Shown here in pieces: positions 7,842 to 16,704 of a DNA stretch of 64,000 nucleotides. The DNA is from JAAYAY01 sp963674575 (GTDB lineage Bacteria; Planctomycetota; Planctomycetia; Pirellulales; Thermoguttaceae), in contig CAXXQT010000002.1 in assembly GCA_963674575.2 (NCBI GenBank), positions 558,001 through 622,000 on the forward strand, given 5' to 3'. Each line of letters opens with the position of its first letter. Position 1 is the first letter of the stretch. The notes under the pieces were generated by a model that was not told the DNA's origin, searched no databases, and saw only the letters and a program-made list of their open reading frames with translations. The position numbers and the translations under genes are program-made.

Positions 7842-10661
7842 ATGCACATACTGTTTGCGAATACGGGCGTCCAAATCCTCTGCGTTCCGATGCGCGGCGG
7901 AAGCCGCTACCAGGCGGCCCAGATTGGATTCGGGTGGCAGCGATGCCGTTGCGGCCTGGAGCAGGATCAGGCGACGGAAGGTCCGCCGCCCCAGGAGTTT
8001 CCGTACATCCAGTGGCAGATCATTCAGGCCGGCACCTCGAAGTTGTTCCTGGCGGTCGATACGACGTGCGGCGATCCCGATGCGGGCTACTTCTGCGATC
8101 CCGGGGCGCTGACCAAGGATTTCGAAATCTGCATCGACAGCATCCTCGATGTGCAGGGCAGCCCCTTGCGCGGCGTGCCCGCCGTCGACATCTGCATTCG
8201 TTCGGCGGCCGCCACGGCGGGCGACGCCAAACACGTTCACATGGTGGTTGACTTCGGCAACAGCCGGACCGGGGCCTTGCTACTGGAGATGACAGGGGAA
8301 ATCACCCAGACGCCCCAGATGATGCCCTTCGAACTCCTCAACCGGTACCATTTCGACGCCTGGGACGAGGAAGGCGAGTATCAGAGCATGCCTTCGGCTC
8401 GCTGGTTTTCGTCGAAGACCACGTGGTGCAACACGCCCTACCTCCCGCCCACGGAGCGGAAGAAGATCGAGTACCACACGGTCGAATCGGACGACAAGGG
8501 AGGCTGGTTCGCACGGGACAAGCGCAAGCTGAAGCAGAACAAGGTCGAGGTCAGCGTGACGCCGACCCTGTTCGATGACCTTTCGATGGTTCGGCTCGGA
8601 CGGGAGGGAGACGACGTTTCTCACGTGATGCGGGCGGACGGCGACATCCGGATCGGGCTCAGCTCGCCGAAGCGTTACCTGTGGGCGGACGATTCGAGCT
8701 GGCTCGAAGGGGCCAACTGGCACATGGGCGACCCGGCCGACCGCTGTGGGACCGGCGCCTACGCGGCGCCCTTGCGCGGGCCCTATCTACGCTTCGTTCA
8801 CGAGGACGACCGCGACTTCCTGCTTGAGGGCCGCAAGCCCCGCGAGTCGGAATATGCCACGACGGCTCCCCACAAGCCTCGCCACGCTCCTCGTTGCATG
8901 ATGACGGCGGCGCTGTATGAACTGCTCACCCAGGCCTACATGTACGTGAACTCCCAGGCTTACCGGGCCGCGTCGGGCGATTCAGGCCGGGCACGAGAGA
9001 TCCGTACCATGACCCTCACCTTCCCCAGCGGAATGATTGAGGAGGAGCAGAAGCGGCTCGAAGCCCAGGCGCAGAAGGCCATCAACATCTTCAACCTGAC
9101 GCTCGGCAAGCATCAACGGGTTGAACCGGAACTGAACCTCAGCATCGACGAAGCCAGCGCCGTTCACCTCACCTATATCTGGAGCGAACTGCGATTGCTG
9201 GGCCAGGATCCGCGGCTCTGGTTCGCCCTGCTCAAGCAGGATCGCGGCGCCCTCCCCGTCAAGGAGGAGGAACCGTCCGAGGGTCCGGCTGCCGTTCCGG
9301 CCGCTCGACGTCGAACGCGTCCCGGCCTGCGTCGACCCGGCGGGCCGGCCCCGCCGCCCCGGCGACGTCCGGGCGTTGCGCCCGAGGCGGAGTCCTTCGG
9401 CGACCCTGCCACGGAAATCCGCATCGCATGCATCGACGTCGGCGGCGGCACCACCGACCTGATGATCGCCAAGTACAACTTCGAGTCGAAAATCGACGAT
9501 TCGATTCGCGGCAGCGTGCTTCACCAGGATGGCATTGCCCTCGGCGGCGACCAGTTGGTCAAGCGACTTTTGGAGACGGTCATCGTTCCCGCCTTCGCCG
9601 ACGCGATCGGGCTCGAAGAGGAGGATATTCAGTTCCTGTTCGGCCCCGAAGTGCCGAAGAACCGCGAGTTTCGTGCCCAACGGGTGAACTGGATCAACCG
9701 GCTCTTCGTGCCGCTGGCCCAGGCCTACCTGAACGACGCCGTCGACAACGTCAGCGACGAGGCCATTTCGCACACGGATCCCGAGATCGTCGATCCGTCC
9801 GTTCTCGACTCGCTCCAGGAGATCTTTGACAAGCTTCGGGGGCCGGGCTACTACACGGTTCAGCAGGAACTGGATCTCTACGTCAATCGCGAGGAATTCG
9901 AGGGCGTGGTTCACGACGTCTTCGATGAACTGCTCTTTGACTACTGCGAACGGATCGTGGAACACCAGACGGACGTCGTCCTTCTGGCTGGACTGCCCTC
10001 GAAACTCGACTACATTCAGCGGCTCGTCCGCATGTACGTTCCCCTCTCGCCGTCGCGGATTGTGCCCATGCACCAGCACTATGCGGGCAACTGGTATCCC
10101 TACCAGGACGACAAGGGACGAAATCCGGGAGTGATCATCGATCCGAAGAGCCCCGTGGTCGTCGGGGCGGCGATTGAGTTCATGGCCCAGCACGGCATGC
10201 TGCCCCAGTTCAAATTCGAGATGAAGGGCAAGGCCAAGGAAAACACCTATTACTGGGGTGTGATGACCGACGCCACGAGCGGCATCCGCAAAGAGCGGAT
10301 CCTGTTCCGCCCCGCTGAAGAACAAGCCAAGGAAGAGATCACCGAGTTTTCCACCAGTTCCCAACGGGTGATCATCGGCCGCAAGATGACCGAGGGCGAG
10401 GAGGCCCAGGCCTCGCCGGTCTACGTGCTCAAGACGCAGGCGGGAGACCGCATCGGCAAGACGGAAATCGTCGTCAAGATCAAGCGCAAGCGGGCGACCG
10501 GCGAAACGGAAGAGTGCTTGGAAATCGAATCGGTCACGGGGATCGTCGCGGGCGAGGACGCCATCCTGGGCGACAACGTCTACTTCACTTGGCGGACCCT
10601 GGCCGACGAACGTTATTACCTGGATACGGGCGGACTGGATAACATCGAAGTGAGCCAATAG
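7842..10661 (+). CDS. srfB: SrfB-like actin/Hsp70-fold ATPase
   Basis: A 939-residue soluble protein with the three ATP-site signatures of the ASKHA (actin/Hsp70/sugar kinase) fold. Phosphate-1 loop is VVDFGNSRTG (about residues 135-144), phosphate-2 loop CIDVGGGTTDL (about 530-540), and the adenosine loop VVLLAGLPSKLDYI (about 712-725). The spread of these motifs and the size fit the SrfB family. A Pro/Arg-rich linker (about residues 475-520) separates the two halves. The N-terminal 130 residues precede the ATPase core and contain several cysteines. No secretion signal is seen. The ATG at 7842 has no strong ribosome site and follows an inverted repeat, so translation may be controlled. The next gene, 21 bp away, encodes a GrpE-like protein, which strongly suggests an Hsp70-like ATPase cycle with its own exchange factor. 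Confidence 0.8.
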   Translation: MHILFANTGVQILCVPMRGGSRYQAAQIGFGWQRCRCGLEQDQATEGPPPQEFPYIQWQIIQAGTSKLFLAVDTTCGDPDAGYFCDPGALTKDFEICIDSILDVQGSPLRGVPAVDICIRSAAATAGDAKHVHMVVDFGNSRTGALLLEMTGEITQTPQMMPFELLNRYHFDAWDEEGEYQSMPSARWFSSKTTWCNTPYLPPTERKKIEYHTVESDDKGGWFARDKRKLKQNKVEVSVTPTLFDDLSMVRLGREGDDVSHVMRADGDIRIGLSSPKRYLWADDSSWLEGANWHMGDPADRCGTGAYAAPLRGPYLRFVHEDDRDFLLEGRKPRESEYATTAPHKPRHAPRCMMTAALYELLTQAYMYVNSQAYRAASGDSGRAREIRTMTLTFPSGMIEEEQKRLEAQAQKAINIFNLTLGKHQRVEPELNLSIDEASAVHLTYIWSELRLLGQDPRLWFALLKQDRGALPVKEEEPSEGPAAVPAARRRTRPGLRRPGGPAPPPRRRPGVAPEAESFGDPATEIRIACIDVGGGTTDLMIAKYNFESKIDDSIRGSVLHQDGIALGGDQLVKRLLETVIVPAFADAIGLEEEDIQFLFGPEVPKNREFRAQRVNWINRLFVPLAQAYLNDAVDNVSDEAISHTDPEIVDPSVLDSLQEIFDKLRGPGYYTVQQELDLYVNREEFEGVVHDVFDELLFDYCERIVEHQTDVVLLAGLPSKLDYIQRLVRMYVPLSPSRIVPMHQHYAGNWYPYQDDKGRNPGVIIDPKSPVVVGAAIEFMAQHGMLPQFKFEMKGKAKENTYYWGVMTDATSGIRKERILFRPAEEQAKEEITEFSTSSQRVIIGRKMTEGEEAQASPVYVLKTQAGDRIGKTEIVVKIKRKRATGETEECLEIESVTGIVAGEDAILGDNVYFTWRTLADERYYLDTGGLDNIEVSQ

Positions 10662-10682
10662 CGCGGAAGGGAAACGGGACCG

Positions 10683-11567
10683 GTGGACCACGAAGCCAAC
10701 AAGCCCGACCAAGGTGAATTTGAACAGTTGACCGGGCAACTGGCCGATCTCGGCCGTATGTTCGAAAAGACCAACCGCCAGATCGTCGACTATCTTGCCC
10801 ACCGAGATGCCCGACGGGGCGAGAGCGGACCGTCGTTGGGGGATACGTCCGAACTGGCGGGCTTGCTGCGGGAACTGGGAGAGAAGCTCGATCGCGCTGG
10901 CTCCGCCGCCGCGCCGGTTTCCGTGCCGGCTTCCGGGACGCCGGCTGGCCTCTCGGCCTCGCAAATGGCCGAGCACTTGGCGCCGGTTCTGGAGAAGCTC
11001 GGGGTTCTCGACCAGCAGAACACGGCCCTCTATCAAACGATGGAGCAGTTGCGGTCCCATATCGACGGCGGCGTGCAGAGTCTGGCCGAACTGCTGGTTC
11101 CCCAACCGGAACAGGAAGCCAGTTCGTCCGTCGGAGGCGATTGGATCACCGCCGTGCTCGGGCCGGAACTTGCGGCACACGACGCGAGCCGCCATCTGCT
11201 GGAAGGCGTGCTGGCAGGCGACGGGGCCGCCCAGGGGTTGGCCGGCCAGTTGCTCGTGTTCCGGTCGGCGCCGTTAGAACGGCTTCCCCAGTTGCTCAAG
11301 GACGTGGGCGAGGCCTTTTACCGTTGGCACTCGAAGAGCGTGCCCGGAAACGACCCTTTCGAAGAGGCCTTGGCCAACTACGTGCAGCGGTCCTGCGAAA
11401 ACGCGGGGATCTACAACTCCATCGAACTGGTTCATCCGGGCGAGCGTTTTGACGCCGCTCGCCACAATGCCGCCTCGCGCGGCGTGGAGATCATCCAGGT
11501 CTTCGGCTGGATCGTGCTCCGCGACAATGGCAAGGTCTATACCAAAGCGGCCGTGGAGGTTCGATGA
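10683..11567 (+). CDS. Coiled-coil protein with C-terminal GrpE-like head
   Basis: 294 residues, GTG start at 10683. The N-terminal 50 residues are helical and charged, followed by a Pro/Ala linker and a second helical stretch (about 95-145). The last 45 residues read ELVHPGERFDAARHNA, then EIIQVFGWIVLRDNGKV and KAAVEV. This mirrors the GrpE head pattern (GEPFDP..HEA, then V.V...GY.L..RVLRPA.V.V). GrpE is the nucleotide exchange factor of DnaK, so here it is a likely exchange factor for the SrfB-like ATPase encoded just upstream. It is longer than a usual GrpE (about 190 residues), and the middle is not recognisable. The stop TGA at 11565-11567 is one base from the next ATG, so the two are translationally coupled. 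The GrpE link is by pattern reading, not by alignment. Confidence 0.6.
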   Translation: MDHEANKPDQGEFEQLTGQLADLGRMFEKTNRQIVDYLAHRDARRGESGPSLGDTSELAGLLRELGEKLDRAGSAAAPVSVPASGTPAGLSASQMAEHLAPVLEKLGVLDQQNTALYQTMEQLRSHIDGGVQSLAELLVPQPEQEASSSVGGDWITAVLGPELAAHDASRHLLEGVLAGDGAAQGLAGQLLVFRSAPLERLPQLLKDVGEAFYRWHSKSVPGNDPFEEALANYVQRSCENAGIYNSIELVHPGERFDAARHNAASRGVEIIQVFGWIVLRDNGKVYTKAAVEVR

Positions 11568-11568
11568 G

Positions 11569-13869
11569 ATGAACACCTTCCGCTGCACGCGATGCGGGTA
11601 CCATGTCCAGCGTCCGACCCAGCCTTACAGTTGTCCCCAGTGCGGAACCCAGGCGGTGGGGCTCTTTCAACTGGTTCCCCAGGGCGCCGCGCCTCAGCAG
11701 CCGCCGTTCGGCGCCCCGGCGCCGCCCCAGTATCAGCCGCCCCAACAACCGCAGGCGCCCCAGGGGACCGGCTATCCACCGCCGCCGGTCTACCCGCAGA
11801 CGCCCCAGACACCGTACACGCCTCCTCAACCCCAGCAACCCCTTGGCGGACAGGGATACGCGTCCCAGCAACCCGCTGCGCCGCAGCAATCGACGCCCCA
11901 ACAGCCAACATCGCAGTATCCTCAGACGCCCGGCTACGGTGGAACTCCCACGGGTTATCCGGCCCAAACGCCTGGCCATGGTGGTGTTCAGCCGGTCGGG
12001 GTCCCGCCCTATCGGCCCGCGCCGGGAGGAACTCCGCCGGTTCCGCCGAGTCCGGGATATCCGGCGCCCCCGCAGCAGCCGGTTGCTCCCCAGCCGCCGT
12101 ACAACGCGCCGCCCCAGACGCCCCAGCAACCACCGCAACCGCCTCAGGGGACCAGCTATCCGCCACCCCAGCAGGTTCCGCAGCCGGCCTCTTCATCTCC
12201 TGGAGCGGGTTATCCGACGGGGGCTCCCGTATTTCCCCAGACACCTCAACCCCCTGTTGCCCCCCAGGGTGGGATGCCTCCTCAGGCTCCCGTTGCGCCC
12301 CAGCCGCCGCAGGGACGCCCTGCACAGCCGGCGGCGCCGGCCCCCCAGGCCCCGCAGGGGCAGCCGCCCGCTCAACCTGCGCCGCCTGCGCAGCAGACGC
12401 CGTCACAGCCCAACGCATCAAGTCCGTCTGTTCCAACTTCCCAAACGCCGCCGGCTCAACCGGTTGCGCCGCGTCGACCTGAATCTCCCGCGAAACCGGC
12501 CGGTTCTCCGGTCCAGGGTTCGCAACGACCCGCCGCGCCCAAGCAGCGTCGTGTCCCCACCACGCCCGCCAAGTCGCGCCCGCCCGCGGCCGCTCCGACG
12601 CCGCGTTCCCCGTCGGCCAAGAAGGCTGCTCCGGCTCCGAAGGCATCCCAGACTCGCGCCGCTCCGCCTGCGAGGACCACTCCCCCGCGGGCGGCCCCCA
12701 AGCCGCGGAAACGGCCGGAGGTGCTTCGTCCCAAGCAGTTCGTGTGGGCCTTTCCCCCGGAGCCACCTTTCTCCGACAAGGCTCGCACGGTGAAGAACTC
12801 GCCGGCCGTCGATTCTGGCGGGCAGATCTACCTGTGCACCCAGGGACGCCTTTATGCCCTGGCCGAAGAGGACGGCAAAGCCAAGGTTGTGTGGGAGTAC
12901 GTGATCGGCACGCACGTGCCCGGGCCGGTGGTCGTGGCTCCGGACGGCACGCTCCGGGTCCACGCCGCAGACGGATTGCTCCACGGCGTGAATTCGTCGG
13001 GCAAGCAGTTGTGGTCGCCGGCCGACGTGGGCGAACCGCTCGGCTGGGCCGCTCCGGTTCTTGATGCTCGCGGCAATACCTACATCTGCGCCTACGACGG
13101 AGGACTCCTGCGCGTCGATGGGGAAGGCAAGGCAGGGCGGCGTCCCTTCTTCCGCTCTCGACGCAAGTTCGACTCGACGGGCGTGGTCCTGAACGACGTG
13201 CTGCTCGTCGGTTCGGAAGACGGTTACGTGTTCGCGATCGCGCTCGGCGAGGAGCGGGGACGAAACGTCTGGGACCACGGCCAAGAATTTGGCTATGCGG
13301 GCGGGTTCATCAATTCGGCGCCCGCGGTCTCGCAAGACGGCGGGATCATCGTTGTTGCTGCTCGCGATGAGAATCTCTACGGCTTCGCTCCCAACGGCGC
13401 CAAGGCGTGGAACGTGCGCCTGCCGGGCCAACTGCTCGGTTCTCCGGTCATCGGTCCGGATGACCACATCTTGATCGGCGTCACCCAGTCGCCCCGGGGT
13501 CAGAAGGCCAGTGGGCTGCTCGTCAGTGTCGACGGCAACTCGCACAAGATCCGATGGCAGTATCGCACCGACGAGGCCATCGAATCGACCCCGGTGGTCG
13601 GCGACGACGGGGTCGTCTACTTTGGAGACAACGGCGGCACGATCCATGCCGTGTCGTCCTCGGGCGAAAACGTCTGGAAAGCCAAGGTCGAAACGGCGGT
13701 TCGCTCGGCGGGCACGCTTCTGGCGCCCGAACGGCTTGCCTTCGGGCTCGATAACGACACGGTTGTCGTGCTCAAGTGCTCTTCCAAGGCCCTGGCGGGC
13801 AAGGGTTGGCCCAAACTGGGCCGGAACCCGGCCCAATCAGGCCTGGTGGAAGGCTCATCGCCTGAGTAG
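11569..13869 (+). CDS. Zinc-ribbon, Pro/Gln-rich linker, PQQ-type beta-propeller protein
   Basis: The start is set at ATG 11569 (MNTFRCTRCGYH) rather than an earlier in-frame codon, because residues 6, 9, 22 and 25 form a clean CxxC...CxxC zinc ribbon from that point. Residues of about 40-390 are a low-complexity stretch dominated by Pro, Gln, Gly and Ala that turns Lys/Arg-rich at its end. Residues from about 395 to 766 are a beta-propeller built of repeats such as SPAVDSGGQIYLCT and STPVVGDDGVVYFGDNGG, as in PQQ/WD-like outer membrane assembly propellers. There is no signal peptide, so a cytoplasmic scaffold is likely. It is coupled to the GrpE-like gene by a 1-base gap and closes the Srf-like operon. 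Partner binding is inferred. Confidence 0.8.
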   Translation: MNTFRCTRCGYHVQRPTQPYSCPQCGTQAVGLFQLVPQGAAPQQPPFGAPAPPQYQPPQQPQAPQGTGYPPPPVYPQTPQTPYTPPQPQQPLGGQGYASQQPAAPQQSTPQQPTSQYPQTPGYGGTPTGYPAQTPGHGGVQPVGVPPYRPAPGGTPPVPPSPGYPAPPQQPVAPQPPYNAPPQTPQQPPQPPQGTSYPPPQQVPQPASSSPGAGYPTGAPVFPQTPQPPVAPQGGMPPQAPVAPQPPQGRPAQPAAPAPQAPQGQPPAQPAPPAQQTPSQPNASSPSVPTSQTPPAQPVAPRRPESPAKPAGSPVQGSQRPAAPKQRRVPTTPAKSRPPAAAPTPRSPSAKKAAPAPKASQTRAAPPARTTPPRAAPKPRKRPEVLRPKQFVWAFPPEPPFSDKARTVKNSPAVDSGGQIYLCTQGRLYALAEEDGKAKVVWEYVIGTHVPGPVVVAPDGTLRVHAADGLLHGVNSSGKQLWSPADVGEPLGWAAPVLDARGNTYICAYDGGLLRVDGEGKAGRRPFFRSRRKFDSTGVVLNDVLLVGSEDGYVFAIALGEERGRNVWDHGQEFGYAGGFINSAPAVSQDGGIIVVAARDENLYGFAPNGAKAWNVRLPGQLLGSPVIGPDDHILIGVTQSPRGQKASGLLVSVDGNSHKIRWQYRTDEAIESTPVVGDDGVVYFGDNGGTIHAVSSSGENVWKAKVETAVRSAGTLLAPERLAFGLDNDTVVVLKCSSKALAGKGWPKLGRNPAQSGLVEGSSPE

Positions 13870-14212
13870 GTGGCGGGCGCCGCACGCTGGGTGGCAGCGA
13901 TGATTTTCCGCAGTGGACTTGCCAATTCTTGACGTGTGAGCAGGAAAATCGTCGGTGTTGCGGAGCAACCAGAGCAAGCCGTCACTTATTTCTTTCCTCG
14001 TGCGGCTTCGCCGCCCGGACGTTTCCCCGGCACAGTCGAACGGTGTGGCAACGGCATTTGCGGGAGAAACATCCGGGCTACCTATTTCAACGGTAAGTCC
14101 ACCCCTGAGAGGGCTTCCGGGCGGGTTGCCAGTTCCTCGGGGCAGGGCCTACAATCAACCCTTAGCCTGAAACGGTCGGCAACGGGGTTCGCTCATCGAA
14201 AAGGAAACGGAA
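13870..14212. other. Intergenic gap before cobL
   Basis: 343 bp between the propeller gene and cobL, both on +. It holds a short GC hairpin (gcggcttcgccgc near 14002) but no clear terminator. I looked for a cobalamin riboswitch B12 box before cobL and did not see one. A GGAAACGG stretch just before 14213 can serve as ribosome site for the TTG start. Confidence 0.5.
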
Positions 14213-15460
14213 TTGGCTGCGGAAACGAAGATCCACATTATCGGTATCGGCGAAGACGGCCTGGACGGGGTGACGGAAGCGGCAAAGCGGCTCGTCCACG
14301 AGGCAGAACTACTCATCGGCGAGGCCCACTGCCTCTCCCTGGTCCCCGATGCTTCGGGGGAACGGGTGACGGTGGGGGCGAATCTGGACGAGATTGCCTC
14401 TCGCCTGGAATCGGGGGAGGCGCGGAAGACGGTCGTGTTGGCTGTCGGGGATCCCCTCTTCTACGGTGTCGCTCGCTACCTGTGTGACAAACTGGGCAAG
14501 GAACGTTTCGAGGTTGTGCCTCACGTGAGCAGCATGCAGCTCGCCTTCGCCCGGGTGAAGGAAAGCTGGGAAGAAGCGTTTCTCACGAATCTGGCAGGTC
14601 ACAGCGTCGAAGCCGTGTTGGCCCAGATCCGTGCGGCCGAGAAGGTCGGCTTGTTCACCAGCGAAGCCTCGCCCCCCAACCTCGTGGCGAAGACGCTGCT
14701 TGAGAACGGTCTCGACAGTTTCACGGCCTACGTATGCGAGAACCTCGGCTCCCCGGACGAACGAGTGACCCAGGGCGAACTGGCGGAGCTGGCGGAACAG
14801 GAATTCGGTTTGCTGAACGTGATGATTCTCGTCCACAAGCCGAGTGTGCCCGATCGTCCCAACGAAGCGGCGGGACGCCGTCTGTTCGGCAATCCGGACG
14901 AGGCCTTTCTTCAATCGAAGCCTAAGCGAGGTCTGCTGACGCCGAGCGAGATCCGTTCGATGGCCCTGGCAGAACTGGATATCGGGCCGTCGAGTGTTGT
15001 CTGGGACGTGGGGGCAGGAAGCGGTTCGGTGGGGACCGAGGCCGCCCAGATCGCGCGGGATGGACAGGTGTTCGCCATCGAAATGGATCCCGACGACCAT
15101 GACCTGATCAAGCAGAACGCGGCACGATTCGGGGTGAGCAATCTGACGGCCATTCTCGGGCGGGCCCCGGACGCCTGGGAGGATCTGCCCGATCCGGATT
15201 GCATCTTCATCGGAGGAAGCGGACGCCAGTTGAGCCGACTGATTGACCTGGCCTACACGCGTCTCAAGCAGGGAGGACGCCTCGTGGCCACCATGGGCAG
15301 CATCGACAACCTCTCCAACGTGCAGGCCATCCTCCGGGACCTCTGCCCCCACTTCAACGTCTGGATGATGAATTTCTCCCGCGGCACCTACCAACTCGAG
15401 CGGATCCGCTTCGAGGCCATCAATCCGACCTTCGTTGTGTCGGCCGTGAAGTCAAGCTGA
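14213..15460 (+). CDS. cobL: Precorrin-6Y C5,15-methyltransferase (CbiE-CbiT fusion)
   Basis: 415 residues, TTG start preceded by AAGGAAACGG. The N-terminal half (about 1-205) is a CbiE-type tetrapyrrole methylase, beginning HIIGIGEDGLDG and containing VGDPLFYG. The C-terminal half (about 240-415) is a CbiT-type SAM methyltransferase with the glycine loop VWDVGAGSGSVG. The fusion methylates precorrin C-5 and C-15 and decarboxylates the acetate side chain in cobalamin synthesis. No other cob gene is adjacent. The only B12-related gene in the window is the distant corrinoid activase at 60.6-62.4 kb. The PIG-L deacetylase gene starts 34 bp downstream, so the two may share a transcript. Confidence 0.9.
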   Translation: MAAETKIHIIGIGEDGLDGVTEAAKRLVHEAELLIGEAHCLSLVPDASGERVTVGANLDEIASRLESGEARKTVVLAVGDPLFYGVARYLCDKLGKERFEVVPHVSSMQLAFARVKESWEEAFLTNLAGHSVEAVLAQIRAAEKVGLFTSEASPPNLVAKTLLENGLDSFTAYVCENLGSPDERVTQGELAELAEQEFGLLNVMILVHKPSVPDRPNEAAGRRLFGNPDEAFLQSKPKRGLLTPSEIRSMALAELDIGPSSVVWDVGAGSGSVGTEAAQIARDGQVFAIEMDPDDHDLIKQNAARFGVSNLTAILGRAPDAWEDLPDPDCIFIGGSGRQLSRLIDLAYTRLKQGGRLVATMGSIDNLSNVQAILRDLCPHFNVWMMNFSRGTYQLERIRFEAINPTFVVSAVKSS

Positions 15461-15494
15461 ATCGGCCGTGATCGAGAAAGGCTGCCAGGGAGCT

Positions 15495-16214
15495 ATGGAA
15501 GAACGTTTGGACGTGGTTGCCGTCGGGGCCCATCCCGACGACGTGGAGATTGGGTGCGGCGGCACGGTGGCGCGCCTGGTCGAGCAGGGATATCGGGTGG
15601 GGATTATCGATCTGACGGACGGCGAGCCGACCCCCGGTTCGCCTGGCCCCGAGGTCCGTCTTGCCGAGGCCCAGAAGGCCGCGGAAATCCTGGGCGCCGC
15701 CGTGAGGGTAACCCTCCCTCTGCCGAATCGCCGGCTGTTTGACGGGTTTGAGGCCCGCGTGGCCTTGGCCAAGGAGTTCCGCAAGTACCGTCCCCGGTTG
15801 GTTCTTGGTCTGGGCAGTCGGACCCCGATGGCCTCCCCGGACCACTATCAGGCGATGCTGATCACCGAGGCGGCCGTCTTCTATTCCCGCCTCACCAAGT
15901 GGCCGGAGCATTTTGGAGATCTCAAGCCCCATACGATCTCCGCGCACGTGCACTATTTCCTCGCCTTTCGCTCGCTGACGCCGCCTTCCGAGAATGTGAT
16001 TGTCAACGACATTGGTTCCATGCTGGAACGCAAGATCGCGGCGGTGGAGGCCTACAAGACGCAGTTTCCTCCGGAGAAGGCGGGGCTGTTCGATCGCATT
16101 CGGGCCTACAACCGGCAGCAGGGCATGGCCGCCGGTTTCGAGGCAGGCGAGGCGCTGGCCCACACGACCACGCTGGGAACGCGGGATTTGATGGGGCTGC
16201 TGTTCGAGAAGTAG
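15495..16214 (+). CDS. PIG-L family deacetylase, BshB1-like
   Basis: 239 residues. The start is chosen at ATG 15495 because CAGGGAG lies just upstream, and the family signature follows at once: VGAHPDDVEIGCGG, the zinc-binding AHPDD motif. A second conserved block is MASPDHYQAM with a likely metal-binding His. PIG-L enzymes remove N-acetyl groups from GlcNAc conjugates. The length and the opening resemble BshB1, which makes GlcN-malate in bacillithiol synthesis, but no bshA or bshC neighbour is present, so the substrate is not settled. It follows cobL closely and converges on dodecin. Confidence 0.85.
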   Translation: MEERLDVVAVGAHPDDVEIGCGGTVARLVEQGYRVGIIDLTDGEPTPGSPGPEVRLAEAQKAAEILGAAVRVTLPLPNRRLFDGFEARVALAKEFRKYRPRLVLGLGSRTPMASPDHYQAMLITEAAVFYSRLTKWPEHFGDLKPHTISAHVHYFLAFRSLTPPSENVIVNDIGSMLERKIAAVEAYKTQFPPEKAGLFDRIRAYNRQQGMAAGFEAGEALAHTTTLGTRDLMGLLFEK

Positions 16215-16230
16215 GTGGGTGGTCAAGTAT

Positions 16231-16265
16231 CACGCCCATCGCTCGGGCTCTGAGCGTGCCACCCA
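16231..16265. repeat. Dispersed palindromic repeat, copy 1
   Basis: 35 bp, CACGCCCATCGCTCG then GGCTCTGAGCGTGCCACCCA. The same unit with two mismatches recurs at 25203-25237. The ends CACGCCCA and TGAGCGTG form a hairpin with one mismatch. It sits between convergent genes, as REP-like elements usually do. Confidence 0.8.
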
Positions 16266-16299
16266 TGAAAGGACAAGGCCCTCGCCCCGAGAGTGGTCG

Positions 16300-16506
16300 C
16301 TATTCCATGCGGGCGCCCACGCTGACCGTCACCTGGTATTGCTGGATCTTGCCGTCGACGATGCTGCCGCGCTGCTCGACGACTTCGAACCAACTCATGT
16401 GTTGGATGGTTGCGGAGGCCTTGGCGATGGCGTTAGCAGCGGCGTCGCTGAAGCTCTTTTCGGAGGTGCCAACGAGGGTAGTTTTTTGGTAGACCGCATC
16501 GGCCAT
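16300..16506 (-). CDS. Dodecin family flavin-binding protein
   Basis: 68 residues, the full length of the family. It has the hallmark sequence VYQKTTLVGTSEKSF, a central IQHMSWFEVVEQRG with the Trp that stacks on flavin, and the tail YQVTVSVGARME. Dodecins form hollow dodecamers that bind riboflavin, FMN or FAD and store or buffer flavin in the cytoplasm. It lies 198 bp downstream of the FHA-GAF kinase gene on the same strand and converges with the PIG-L gene. No regulatory site is evident. Confidence 0.93.
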   Translation of the reverse strand: MADAVYQKTTLVGTSEKSFSDAAANAIAKASATIQHMSWFEVVEQRGSIVDGKIQQYQVTVSVGARME

Positions 16507-16704
16507 GTGTGTTCCCCTGGGATTGCGAGGTCGGTTTGTGGGGGGGTGCTGGTTCGGAATGGATCATCCGACAGGGGAAATGTAGCGAGAAAGGGCGAAA
16601 AGGCAACCGGCGGAGCAACAAGACGGGCCCTGAATTGGCCACGCCTGTTCCACTTCCAGGTCCCGCTCGGCGAGCGGTGACCTACTCTAGCGGGCTGCTG
16701 GCAA

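Noticed and set aside
8982..11195. 737-residue frame on the - strand
   Set aside because: It spans the ends of two well-supported genes (SrfB-like, GrpE-like) and has no recognisable motif.
13870..14212. Possible cobalamin riboswitch before cobL
   Set aside because: No B12 box or consistent fold seen by eye; a covariance-model search would settle it.
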